Below are positions 41,243 to 49,091 of a stretch of DNA of 51,148 bases, in pieces; the first letter of the stretch is position 1, and each line of letters starts with the position of its first letter. The stretch comes from Deltaproteobacteria bacterium (GTDB taxonomy: Bacteria; Desulfobacterota; Binatia; Bin18). The notes under the pieces are model-generated. The model worked only from the letters and a program-made list of their open reading frames with translations. It searched no databases and was not told where the DNA came from. The stretch is taken from positions 1-51,148 of the forward strand of contig VGTJ01000014.1 of the NCBI GenBank assembly GCA_016874775.1, in the 5' to 3' direction. Both the position numbers and the translations under genes were made by a program.

Positions 41243-41800
41243 TCAAAAATCTGTCCAGGCCGGCGCAAGATTTTTCACCATAATGACCAAGTCGTCAGCA
41301 TTGCCGTGTGCATCTTTGCGCAGATCAGGAATCACCGCCTCACGCACAAAGTCGAGGTGACGCAGGGCACGAATGGCTGCTGCTTCGCTGGCGGCGATCT
41401 CAGCCACGAGCTTTTCCAGGCCGAGCCCAGTGGCCAACTGGATGAGGTCCAATACCATCCAGGTTCCTAACCGCCGGTTACGTGCGCTTGGATCGATGAC
41501 CAAGCGAATCTCACCAATGTGTGCACTGCCACCGTGACGATGGCGGTGCAGCGTCGCGTCGCCAACTATCTGGTCATCAGACAGTGCGATAATCGGAATT
41601 ACTCGTTCATAGTTCACGCCAGTCGCCCAGCTCCGCACCACCGCGGCATCACTGACATCGTGGCGCAGATACCAGCGATCTCCTGCCGGCACGCGTTGAA
41701 AGAAGCGGACGAGTCGCTCAGCGTCACCTTGTTGGAGTGGACGCAAGGTCACCGCAGTTCCGTCCTTGAGGACGATGTCTTTGGGGTATTCGTCGAGCAT
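41243..41800 (-). CDS. GNAT acetyltransferase, Pat-like
   Basis: A 185-residue single GNAT domain: LKDGTAVTLRPLQQGDAERLVRFFQRVP at the N-terminus, IGEIRLVIDPSARNRRLGTWMVLDLI as the acetyl-CoA loop and AIRALRHLDFVREAVIPDLRKD near the end. This matches the catalytic domain of protein acetyltransferases such as Pat or YfiQ C-terminal domains; there is no regulatory or ADP-forming acyl-CoA-synthetase part. It lies 12 bp after the CoA-transferase gene, so the two are translationally close. Confidence 0.78.
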   Translation of the reverse strand: MLDEYPKDIVLKDGTAVTLRPLQQGDAERLVRFFQRVPAGDRWYLRHDVSDAAVVRSWATGVNYERVIPIIALSDDQIVGDATLHRHRHGGSAHIGEIRLVIDPSARNRRLGTWMVLDLIQLATGLGLEKLVAEIAASEAAAIRALRHLDFVREAVIPDLRKDAHGNADDLVIMVKNLAPAWTDF

Positions 41801-41812
41801 AGACCTCCTCGA

Positions 41813-43105
41813 TCACAGCAATTTCCGCTCGTGCGCTGCCTGTTCTAATGACTCGCGAAAGCGAGGATGGGCGATATCGATCAAAGCGCGTGCGCGTTGG
41901 CGCAGTGTCCTGCCATACAGTTGCGCGACGCCGAACTCGGTGACTACATAGTGCACATCGCCGCGGGTGGTCACGACGCCAGCACCTGGTTTCAGGATTG
42001 GCACAATTCGTGACACCGTGTCACGTTGAGCTGCTGCCGGCAAGGCAATGATTGGCTTTCCGCCACGCGACCGTGCCGCACCGCGGATAAAGTCGAGCTG
42101 GCCACCAAACCCGGAATAAATCGCTGTCCCAATAGAATCGGCGCATACCTGACCCGTCAGGTCGACTTCGATTGCCGAGTTGATCGCAACCAGGTTGTCG
42201 TTCTGCGCAATAACGAATGGATCATTGGTGTATGATGAGGGATGGAGTTCAAACGCAGGGTTGTTCTCGACATAGCGATTCAACGCGTGCGAGCCAAGCA
42301 CGAGGGTGGCAACGGCTTTACCATGATGGATGGTCTTTTTCTCACCGGTAATGATGCCGGCCTCCATCGCTTGCATCACACCGTCGGAAATCATTTCCGT
42401 ATGGATACCGAGGTCACGCTTGCCTTTGAGGCTGGCCAGCACGGCATCGGGGATTGTGCCAATGCCCAATTGCAGCGTTGCGCCGTCGGGAATGAGTCCC
42501 GCAATGTGGGTGCCGATGCGTTGTTCAACCTCGCCGAAGGTCCCGCACGAGAACTCCGGCAGGGGCTCGCTGCATTCTACGACTGCGTCAACGTGTGAGA
42601 CATGGAGAAACGCATCCCCTAAGACGCGTGGCATCTCATCGTTCACTTGTACGATCACTATCCGTGCTGCGTCAGCCGCCGCTTTCGAGGTAAGCACTTC
42701 CACGCCCAGGCTCATGAACCCATGCTCATCGGGCGGTGAGACATGAAGTAAGGTGACATCTGGTTGCAGGTGACCCGAGGAGAAGAGTCCCGGAATCTCG
42801 GAAAGGAAGATGGGAGTGTAGTCCGCTTTGCCAGCGTTGACTGCTTGGCGATCGCCGGGGCCGACAAACAAAGCGTTATGGTGAAAATGTTCATCGAGTC
42901 CAGGCGCTGCGAATTCCTCTCCCATGAGCAGAAGGTGGACGAGTTGGATCCGTTCGAGTTCGTGTTTGCGATCGATCAGTGCGCGGAACAACAAGCGAGG
43001 GGTGGCAACGTTGCCTCTGGTAAACACCTGATCTCCGCTCTTAATCAGTCGTACCGCTTCGCGGGCGGTGACACACTTCTTTTGGTATTCTTCCTGCCAG
43101 GACAC
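41813..43105 (-). CDS. acetyl-CoA hydrolase / 4-hydroxybutyrate CoA-transferase family
   Basis: A 430-residue class I CoA-transferase-like enzyme. The catalytic Glu is in GIHTEMISDGVMQAMEAG, with GATLQLGIGTIPDAVLASL before it and TRGDVHYVVTEFGVAQLYGRTLRQRA near the C-terminus. Family members transfer CoA between acetate and 4-hydroxybutyrate, propionate or succinate, or hydrolyse acetyl-CoA. It heads an operon with two GNATs, one of them AcuA-like. The start MSWQEEYQKKCVTAREAV is typical of AbfT-like proteins. Confidence 0.88.
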   Translation of the reverse strand: MSWQEEYQKKCVTAREAVRLIKSGDQVFTRGNVATPRLLFRALIDRKHELERIQLVHLLLMGEEFAAPGLDEHFHHNALFVGPGDRQAVNAGKADYTPIFLSEIPGLFSSGHLQPDVTLLHVSPPDEHGFMSLGVEVLTSKAAADAARIVIVQVNDEMPRVLGDAFLHVSHVDAVVECSEPLPEFSCGTFGEVEQRIGTHIAGLIPDGATLQLGIGTIPDAVLASLKGKRDLGIHTEMISDGVMQAMEAGIITGEKKTIHHGKAVATLVLGSHALNRYVENNPAFELHPSSYTNDPFVIAQNDNLVAINSAIEVDLTGQVCADSIGTAIYSGFGGQLDFIRGAARSRGGKPIIALPAAAQRDTVSRIVPILKPGAGVVTTRGDVHYVVTEFGVAQLYGRTLRQRARALIDIAHPRFRESLEQAAHERKLL

Positions 43106-43192
43106 TGTTCACTCCTCGTGAGGTCTCAACAGCGCTAGCGTCCCCACCAGTCGCAACTTAAGGAAAAATCCTTGTGTTTGAGGTGGAGCGCA

Positions 43193-43310
43193 GCGCGTAT
43201 GGGTTCCTTCTCCCCCCGGGAGAAGGTCAGGATGAGGGTCCCAAGAGACAAAAACCGCTATTGTTTATCCCCTCACCCTAGCCCTCTCCCTGAGGGAGAG
43301 GGAATTATGC
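43193..43310. repeat. hairpin-rich repeat module C, uninterrupted copy
   Basis: CTTCTCCCCCCGGGAGAAG with CAGGATGAGGG, then CCCTCACCCTAGCCCTCTCCC and GAGGGAGAGGG. This is the empty-site form of the module that carries a 195-bp insertion at 36.1-36.3 kb. It lies between the CoA-transferase operon and UspA. Confidence 0.6.
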
Positions 43311-43356
43311 TGCTGCTAACGGCTTAAGTTGTGACTGATGTAGCGGCCCGCGCCGG

Positions 43357-43848
43357 TCATGTCGTGGCACGTTCTGCTCCCCGCACCGTGAGCACAGGGC
43401 ACGGTGCGCGCCGGACAATCGCCTCTGCCACGCTTCCCATGAAAAAGCGTTGAGTGCCGGTGCGACCATGCGTCCCGATCACGATCAGATCGGGCTTGAG
43501 TTTCTCCGTCCACGCCAACAGGCCTTCGATCGCATCGCCCTCAGCAAAGTGAATCCGTACCGTGGCGTCCTCACCGTCGGCCACAGAGCCGATAATCGTC
43601 TTGATGTGACGGCGTGCGTTACTCCAGATACGCTTGAGACTTTCGGGCGGGTGGAGACCACGTTCATACAGAGGATCCAGGACATGAGGGACAGGAACGA
43701 CGTGACCGACGTGCAGCACTGCCTCGCTGACCAGAGCAAGGCGCACGGCATAGGATAACGCCGCATCGGCTGGTGCGGAAAAATCCGTTGGAACCAAAAT
43801 ACGCTGCCACAATGGTGACTCGTTTTTCTGCGTGGCTGTCATTGCCAT
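43357..43848 (-). CDS. universal stress protein, UspA family
   Basis: A 163-residue single Usp domain. RILVPTDFSAPADAALSYAVRLA is the first strand and helix. The ATP-binding signature is complete, GTHGRTGTQRFFMGSVAEAIVRRAPCPVLTVR (G-2x-G-9x-G-S), so it is probably of the ATP-binding type. It acts in the cytoplasm under stress. Upstream lie a sigma-54-like site (43894-43909) and the fourth operator pair (43948-43995), linking it to the CBS/cytochrome island 10 kb away. Confidence 0.9.
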   Translation of the reverse strand: MAMTATQKNESPLWQRILVPTDFSAPADAALSYAVRLALVSEAVLHVGHVVPVPHVLDPLYERGLHPPESLKRIWSNARRHIKTIIGSVADGEDATVRIHFAEGDAIEGLLAWTEKLKPDLIVIGTHGRTGTQRFFMGSVAEAIVRRAPCPVLTVRGAERATT

Positions 43849-43893
43849 AGTTCGTGAGACCTCGTGTGATTATCAATAACTTATGACCTGCAT

Positions 43894-43909
43894 AGCACAA
43901 GCAATGCCG
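43894..43909 (-). promoter_or_regulatory. sigma-54-like promoter for uspA
   Basis: The minus-strand CGGCATTGCTTGTGCT keeps GG-N10-GC spacing with GGCA at -24 and GTGC (one mismatch) at -12. It is 39 bp from operator copy 43948-43965 and 45 nt from the start codon. Confidence 0.5.
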
Positions 43910-43947
43910 CGTCTGTACTGCACTGCTGCCGGAGAAGCTCCTGTTTT

Positions 43948-43995
43948 TTTCTCAATTCTGCGAAACCTGCCTGCGTGTTTTGCAGAAATAGGAAT
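43948..43995. promoter_or_regulatory. paired operator, copy 4 (uspA)
   Basis: The minus-strand site TTTCGCAGAATTGAGAAA (43948-43965) and the plus-strand site TTTTGCAGAAATAGGAAT (43978-43995) start 30 bp apart and match the consensus at 15 and 16 of 18 positions. The CoA-transferase gene at 44076 lies on the other side, but no -24/-12 element faces it. Confidence 0.65.
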
Positions 43996-44075
43996 CGTAC
44001 ATTCTTGGCGGGCTGCTCAATTGCTGGCAGAATACACCGACACATATGCGTGACAACACCAAAGGGGAGTCTCTT

Positions 44076-45296
44076 ATGCAAAACGGAGTTCTTTCTGGGC
44101 TACGAGTGATCGATTGCGGGACCTATGTTGCCGGACCCGCATCCGCAACAATCATGTCGGATTTTGGCGCGGAGGTGATAAAGGTCGAACGGCCACAAGG
44201 CGGCGATCTGTACCGTTTTATGGCGGCGCAGCCGGGGTTCGCACATTCGGATGTGAACTGGGCCTGGGTGCTGACCAGCCGCAACAAGAAGAGTGTGGCC
44301 CTGGATCTCAGTGTTGCGCAAGGCAGAGACATTCTCCTCCACTTGGTGAAAACCGCAGATGTCTTTGTGACCAACTATCAGCACCCGTTGCTAGAAAAAT
44401 TCCAGCTCACGTGGGAACACTTGCGCGCAGAAAATGACCGTCTCATCTATGCCCACCTGACGGGCTACGGAGACACTGGGGATGATGCCGATGCACCCGC
44501 GTACGATGCCCTGGCCTACTGGGCACGGTCTGGCTTGATGATGAGTGCGGTGGGCTTAGATGGCACGCCCGCAAGCCCTCGACCTGCGATGGGCGACCAT
44601 CCGACCTCTGTATCGCTCTTTGGCGCGATCATGCTTGGGCTCTATCATCGTGAACGTACCGGTAAAGGGGTAAAGGTGGGTTCATCGCTCATGGCCAGTG
44701 GCGCCTGGGCCAATGCGTGTGGCATCCAGGCCAAATTCTGCAATGCCGAGTTTCCTCAGCGCAGCGCTGATGGAACGCCACCGAACCCTCTTGCCGCAGG
44801 GTATCTCAGCCGCGATCGGAGGGCCTTCCTCGTCATCCTGCTTGATCCAGACAAAGAATTCCCCAATCTTTGCCGCGCCCTTGGCTATGAAGAATTGGGC
44901 TTCAACCCGCTGTTTTCTACGACTGCGGCGCGGGTAGAGAATGGACCTGCCTTATTCGCGATTTTACAAGGGCAGTTTGAAACTCGCGATCTGGACGAGT
45001 GGCGCGTGCTCTTTAAGGACGCTGATATCAAATGGGCGCCACTGCCAAAACTCGAAGAAGTCGTCGCGGATCCCCAAATGCGTGCGTCTGGCTCGTTTGT
45101 TAACCTCGACTATCCTGGGCGCGGCAAGCTCACCACTGTCAGTGGTCCGGTCTTTATCGATGCCGGGCCCAAGCGACCACCGACGTTGGCCCCGGAGCTT
45201 GGCGCTCATACGAGCGAAGTGTTACGCGGTCTTGGGTGTGACGACGCGACCATTGCCAAACTGGTGCGTGATGGCATCGTGGCGCTGAAAGGATAA
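44076..45296 (+). CDS. CaiB/BaiF family CoA-transferase
   Basis: A 406-residue class III CoA-transferase. It has GLRVIDCGTYVAGPASATIMSDFGAEVIKVERP at the N-terminus, NKKSVALDL, YDALAYWARSGLM with the catalytic Asp, and a C-terminal block WAPLPKLEEVVADPQMRASGSFV. It moves CoA between acyl acids, for example activating carnitine, oxalate or aromatic acids. The start at 44076 follows AAAGGGGAG. It could activate substrates for the acyl-CoA dehydrogenase that converges on it. Confidence 0.9.
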   Translation: MQNGVLSGLRVIDCGTYVAGPASATIMSDFGAEVIKVERPQGGDLYRFMAAQPGFAHSDVNWAWVLTSRNKKSVALDLSVAQGRDILLHLVKTADVFVTNYQHPLLEKFQLTWEHLRAENDRLIYAHLTGYGDTGDDADAPAYDALAYWARSGLMMSAVGLDGTPASPRPAMGDHPTSVSLFGAIMLGLYHRERTGKGVKVGSSLMASGAWANACGIQAKFCNAEFPQRSADGTPPNPLAAGYLSRDRRAFLVILLDPDKEFPNLCRALGYEELGFNPLFSTTAARVENGPALFAILQGQFETRDLDEWRVLFKDADIKWAPLPKLEEVVADPQMRASGSFVNLDYPGRGKLTTVSGPVFIDAGPKRPPTLAPELGAHTSEVLRGLGCDDATIAKLVRDGIVALKG

Positions 45297-45304
45297 CTGC
45301 GCGC

Positions 45305-45613
45305 TTTAATTGGACCACAGAAGATTCGTACGGTTGGGGTAGCGTCACTGGTCACAACAGGGAGAGGGAACCTCGCCACGTTGCGCAGTGCCTGAAACAA
45401 CAAGAATACTCTCTTAGGGGGATTTCCGAAAAAGGGGATCCCTGAGATGTTGATGTTCTGCCGATAGTGGCAGGCACAGCCTGCCCTACCCAGAACCGGC
45501 AAAGCCACGTAGGGCGGGCTGTGCCCGCCACCAGAGACTGCGGGATATTTTTTCCAAGAAATCGCCTACTGGTGAAGACCCTCAATGTACCAATCTCACG
45601 TGGTGTGATTTAG
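45305..45613. mobile_element. TAAATC-family mini-element with a foreign interior
   Basis: The left end TTTAATTGGACCACAGAAGA with GTTGGGGTAGCGT (45305-45345) and the right end TAAATCACACCACGTGAGAT (read leftward from 45613) are the usual terminal repeats. About 235 bp of different sequence lies between them, including a hairpin of GTGGCAGGCACAGCCTGCCC paired with GGGCGGGCTGTGCCCGCCAC. No coding capacity. It occupies most of the gap between convergent genes; 45614-45709 shows nothing further. Confidence 0.6.
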
Positions 45614-45709
45614 GTGCCACCCGCAGCGGTTCATCTTCAGTTGTTCGAGCTGGAGGGTAGGCGAATCCTGCCCTCCAAGAGAGATTCCAATTACGTGTCT
45701 CTGTCACCC

Positions 45710-46876
45710 TCAGGATTTGGGAAACAACATGTTGGCGATCAGTTCGTAGGCTTGATCATTTGCCATCCCCATTACCATACCTGCACGGGCGTCACGGAAA
45801 TAGCGCTCGAACGGTAATCGTGCAGCGAACGCGGTCCCGCCAAATATCGTCATGAGATCCTGCGTCACACGCAGGGCCGCCTCCGAACACAGGACTTTTG
45901 CTTGCACATACGGCACGATCGACGGCGCTGTGCCTGCATCGGCCATCGCGGCAGCGACGTGCAAGAGCGCACGCGCGGCTTCGATCTGTGCACTCATCTC
46001 GGCAAATCGCCGTTGATTGATTGGGGCATCAAGCCGACGTGCGCCACTAGCGAAACGCTTGGTCGCTTCCTGACAGCCGAGTTCATACGCGCCCGAGGCG
46101 ATCCCAAGGTATGCCGCTGCGTAGGTCAAAATCAGCAATGGCATCATATACTTTGGGATGACGGGTTCGCTCTCGCGGCCAATCCCCAAGCGGTGTTCGC
46201 CCGGCACCACGCCGTGAAACACCATCGGGCTACTGCTGTTGCCACGCATGCCTAAACCGTTCCACTCTCCTGCCACTTCCCACCCAATATGGGCGCGCTC
46301 GACCATCAAAAAATCCGGCATTCCTTGTGGTGGCCGCCCTTCCAAACGACTGAGCAAGAGATAATGCGTCGCATGGCCAGCCGAAGTGACGTACGACTTG
46401 CGAACATGATCCAATTGGTATCCACCATCCACCTGACGACAGGTCGAGACCTCCATCGCGTTTGGACGCCAGTCGGTTCCCGTTGCGCCACCGGTTTCTC
46501 CGCCCGCAATCGTGGCGAAGACCTCACCCCGCGCGAGTGGTTTCACAAACCGTTCCGCTTGATACGGTGTAGGAATTCGCGTCACGAGCTCTGTCGCCTC
46601 GAGATGCATCTTGTAACACATGGCAGTGGACGGGCACTTCTTTGCGACTTCTTCCACCACCAAACACGTAGTGACGAGATCGCCACCGAGACCGCCGAGC
46701 TCACGTGATACGCGCAGTGCCCATAGACCAGCGTCACGCAGTGCGTCAAGCGACTCTTTGGGATAACGTGCCAGTCGATCATACTCTGCCGCGCGCGGGC
46801 CGATTTCCAGTGCGGCAAGGTCTGCTACTCGATCCTTCCACTGCTGCTGCTCCGTTGTTAGCGGAAAATAGTTCAT
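45710..46876 (-). CDS. acyl-CoA dehydrogenase family protein
   Basis: A 388-residue flavoprotein: N-terminal helices (TTEQQQWKDRVADLAALEIGPRAAEYDR), the FAD-binding ATIAGGETGGATGTDW region, and the C-terminal helical domain with QDLMTIFGGTAFAARLPFERYFRDARA. The segment after YFRDARA reads GMVMGMANDQ, so the catalytic Glu found at that place in short- and medium-chain enzymes is absent; some subfamilies use another position or are hydroxylase-like. AAGGAG sets the start at 46876. Confidence 0.85.
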   Translation of the reverse strand: MNYFPLTTEQQQWKDRVADLAALEIGPRAAEYDRLARYPKESLDALRDAGLWALRVSRELGGLGGDLVTTCLVVEEVAKKCPSTAMCYKMHLEATELVTRIPTPYQAERFVKPLARGEVFATIAGGETGGATGTDWRPNAMEVSTCRQVDGGYQLDHVRKSYVTSAGHATHYLLLSRLEGRPPQGMPDFLMVERAHIGWEVAGEWNGLGMRGNSSSPMVFHGVVPGEHRLGIGRESEPVIPKYMMPLLILTYAAAYLGIASGAYELGCQEATKRFASGARRLDAPINQRRFAEMSAQIEAARALLHVAAAMADAGTAPSIVPYVQAKVLCSEAALRVTQDLMTIFGGTAFAARLPFERYFRDARAGMVMGMANDQAYELIANMLFPKS

Positions 46877-47044
46877 GGGGTCTACTCCTTGAGTTTTGTC
46901 CGCGCCACCAGACCACAAGTTTCGCAAGAAGTCGACCCGCAGACAGCACAAGGAAGTCTCAGTCCAGTTTTGTCATATACGTGTCTGCAGGCATTGCATC
47001 CCGGTCCAGCACTTCTCATTGTGCGTTAAGACGCGCCGCTGGAG

Positions 47045-47166
47045 CTGCGAGTTGTCACCGGAGCGACTGTAGCGTGCGCCATGCGCACGGGAATCAATGC
47101 TGACAAGCGCAGCGTGCGCACAGCGTACGCTACCCAAACTGTACGAATGTTCAGTGGTCCGATTTA
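47045..47166. mobile_element. TAAATC-family mini-element, type A, truncated
   Basis: Read leftward from 47166 it begins TAAATCGGACCACTGAACAT with GTACAGTTTGGGTAGCGT, then the CGCACGCTGCG and CATGCGCACGG interior units; it ends near 47045 without the second terminal repeat. Its first TAA is the stop codon of the ATP-grasp/phosphatase fusion. Confidence 0.62.
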
Positions 47167-48891
47167 GGACTCAGCTTGCCCGCTCTGGCGAATCTCTAAC
47201 CACGCATCAACACAACGACAGATCTTCGCATAGGTGCGATAGTAGGCTTCGTAGTCCTTGCCATCTGGGTCTTCGATTTCCCAATCTGATGACTCATGGT
47301 CGAGCGCGCCGAGAAGGGCGGTCTTCTCCAGCACCGTCGTATCCAGCGCATGAAGCTGGCTAAGCTGGTTTCGATCCATGACGAACACAACGTCAGCATT
47401 GTGGATCAGGTCGAGCGTCACCGCGCGCGAACGATGACGCGACAGGTCGACACCAAACATCGAAGCCATCGTCACCGAATACTTCGACGATCGACGGCCC
47501 TCTTCTGGGATAAGTCCTGCGGAAGTGAGTTGCAGATCGCTATTGTCAGCCAGGTTCATTTGCATCCTCTCAGCTGCAAATGCGCTACGATTGATGTTCC
47601 CCTGACAGAGAAAGAGAGCGGAACTGCTAGCGCGCAGCCGCCGCATCAGTTCATGATCCTTCTCGCGTACGCGCGCGGCAAGACGCTTGGCTATCCCAAT
47701 GCACCGCACGTTACTCAACTTGTGGCGAAGTCTCGCGCCCACTTCCCGCCCGACTTCCTTCCAGCTGACGATACCAGGCAACGGGTCACTCAGTTGCTCA
47801 GCGTCGAGATGCTCTCTCCCCAGAAGGATATTGCCAATCTCACGGGCGAGCGCCGTCCCTCTCACTTTCAGCAACTCTGGGTGATCCGTGGGCGTGCGGA
47901 GGTTAGCGAAGAACCAGAATACGTCACGGAGTGTGTTGCGTGCAAAGCAGGGGACGCGATATGTGAAGACTTCCGTTGCCGTCTGCTTTACGGACATGTC
48001 ATAGAGCAGTGAGGGAATATCTACCCCAGCAGCAACGGCGAGGGCCACAGATCCCCACAAGCGTCCGTTGATTTCCATTAAGACCGCACGACCAGACTTC
48101 GGGTCAATCTTGAATTCGAACATGGATGGCCCGGTCCATTGCATGGCCTGGCACATGCGGCGCGCGATATCTAACAACTCCTCGGACAGAGGGACACTCT
48201 TGCGATAACTCGATACGCCACCTTCAGGCGGTTCGTGCACGCGCACATGCTGAAACGCGGTGTGCACTTTTCCCTGGTTGCCGAGAATATCGACGCCAAC
48301 ACCATACCCTGGACAAAATTCCTGCACCAACACCGGCCCACGTTTCAGCATGCGCTCGATGCGTTGTTCAGCCTGTGCATGAGACCGCACGCGGTACACC
48401 CGCCCACCTAAAGCGGGTTTGAGAATAATGGGGAAGCGCTCTGGCCAGGCGATACACCGTAAGTGCTCAGGTTGCGATACGACAGTAGTAGCGGGCGTAT
48501 CGACACCGAGTCGCTGAGCGAACCGTACCGTTTTCCCCTTGTTGTGCGTCATTTCAAACTGAAAGCGGTTTGGTGCGGCCAGGGCGCAGTGGTGACGCAC
48601 GGTGTCAGCGACATCAAGTAAGGGGATGAGCGCAGCGTCAACGACAGGAATGACGAGATCAAACGGAGTATGTTCGACCAATTCCACGATTTTCGACGCG
48701 AAGCTACACGGGTCACGCTCTGGGTGTCCAAAATCATGGATTTGGTGCACATAGCGCGAGGAGCGCGTTATGGCGTGCGGATACCAGGCGACAAGATGGA
48801 CTGCGAGTCCGGCGCGACCCAAAGACCGGACCGTGGTCAGCCCAGCTAAGTCATTATCTCCAACAACAAGAACTCTATTGCTTAAATTCAT
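47164..48891 (-). CDS. ATP-grasp / low-MW protein-tyrosine phosphatase fusion
   Basis: A 575-residue two-part protein. Residues about 1-330 form a Rossmann-like preATP-grasp domain (RVLVVGDNDLAGLTTVRSLGRAGL) and an ATP-grasp domain (FPIILKPALGG, VLVQEFCPGYGVGVD, MFEFKIDPKSGRAVLMEINGRLWGS). Residues 423-575 are a low-MW phosphotyrosine phosphatase with P-loop CQGNINRS (Cys429, Arg435) and general-acid Asp541 in EDPDGKDYEAYY. The usual second P-loop Cys is replaced by Asn. Both halves are often separate genes in polysaccharide clusters; a single chain is unusual. The start is weak (no clear SD); an in-frame GTG is at 48921. The stop codon comes from a repeat element. Confidence 0.83.
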   Translation of the reverse strand: MNLSNRVLVVGDNDLAGLTTVRSLGRAGLAVHLVAWYPHAITRSSRYVHQIHDFGHPERDPCSFASKIVELVEHTPFDLVIPVVDAALIPLLDVADTVRHHCALAAPNRFQFEMTHNKGKTVRFAQRLGVDTPATTVVSQPEHLRCIAWPERFPIILKPALGGRVYRVRSHAQAEQRIERMLKRGPVLVQEFCPGYGVGVDILGNQGKVHTAFQHVRVHEPPEGGVSSYRKSVPLSEELLDIARRMCQAMQWTGPSMFEFKIDPKSGRAVLMEINGRLWGSVALAVAAGVDIPSLLYDMSVKQTATEVFTYRVPCFARNTLRDVFWFFANLRTPTDHPELLKVRGTALAREIGNILLGREHLDAEQLSDPLPGIVSWKEVGREVGARLRHKLSNVRCIGIAKRLAARVREKDHELMRRLRASSSALFLCQGNINRSAFAAERMQMNLADNSDLQLTSAGLIPEEGRRSSKYSVTMASMFGVDLSRHRSRAVTLDLIHNADVVFVMDRNQLSQLHALDTTVLEKTALLGALDHESSDWEIEDPDGKDYEAYYRTYAKICRCVDAWLEIRQSGQAES

Positions 48892-49091
48892 CACGACAGT
48901 CCAAATGCACGCGAACTGCACCGTGAACTACTAGTGCACCGCAAGTGGGTGCATAGAACTTAAACACTTACTCTCATGGTTCTTATTGGTCTATTCATCC
49001 ATTCGACAGGCCCAGAACTAGGCCATAAGGTCGTCGACAAAACCCCTTAGAGCATTGCTTGTAGGTACCGGCCAGGTGTCTCCTGTTATTA

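Noticed and set aside
44000-44040. Sigma-54 promoter facing the CaiB/BaiF gene (TTGGCGGGCTGC and TGGCAGAATACACCG)
   Set aside because: The -12 elements do not match and the spacing is wrong, so the operator pair is assigned to uspA only.
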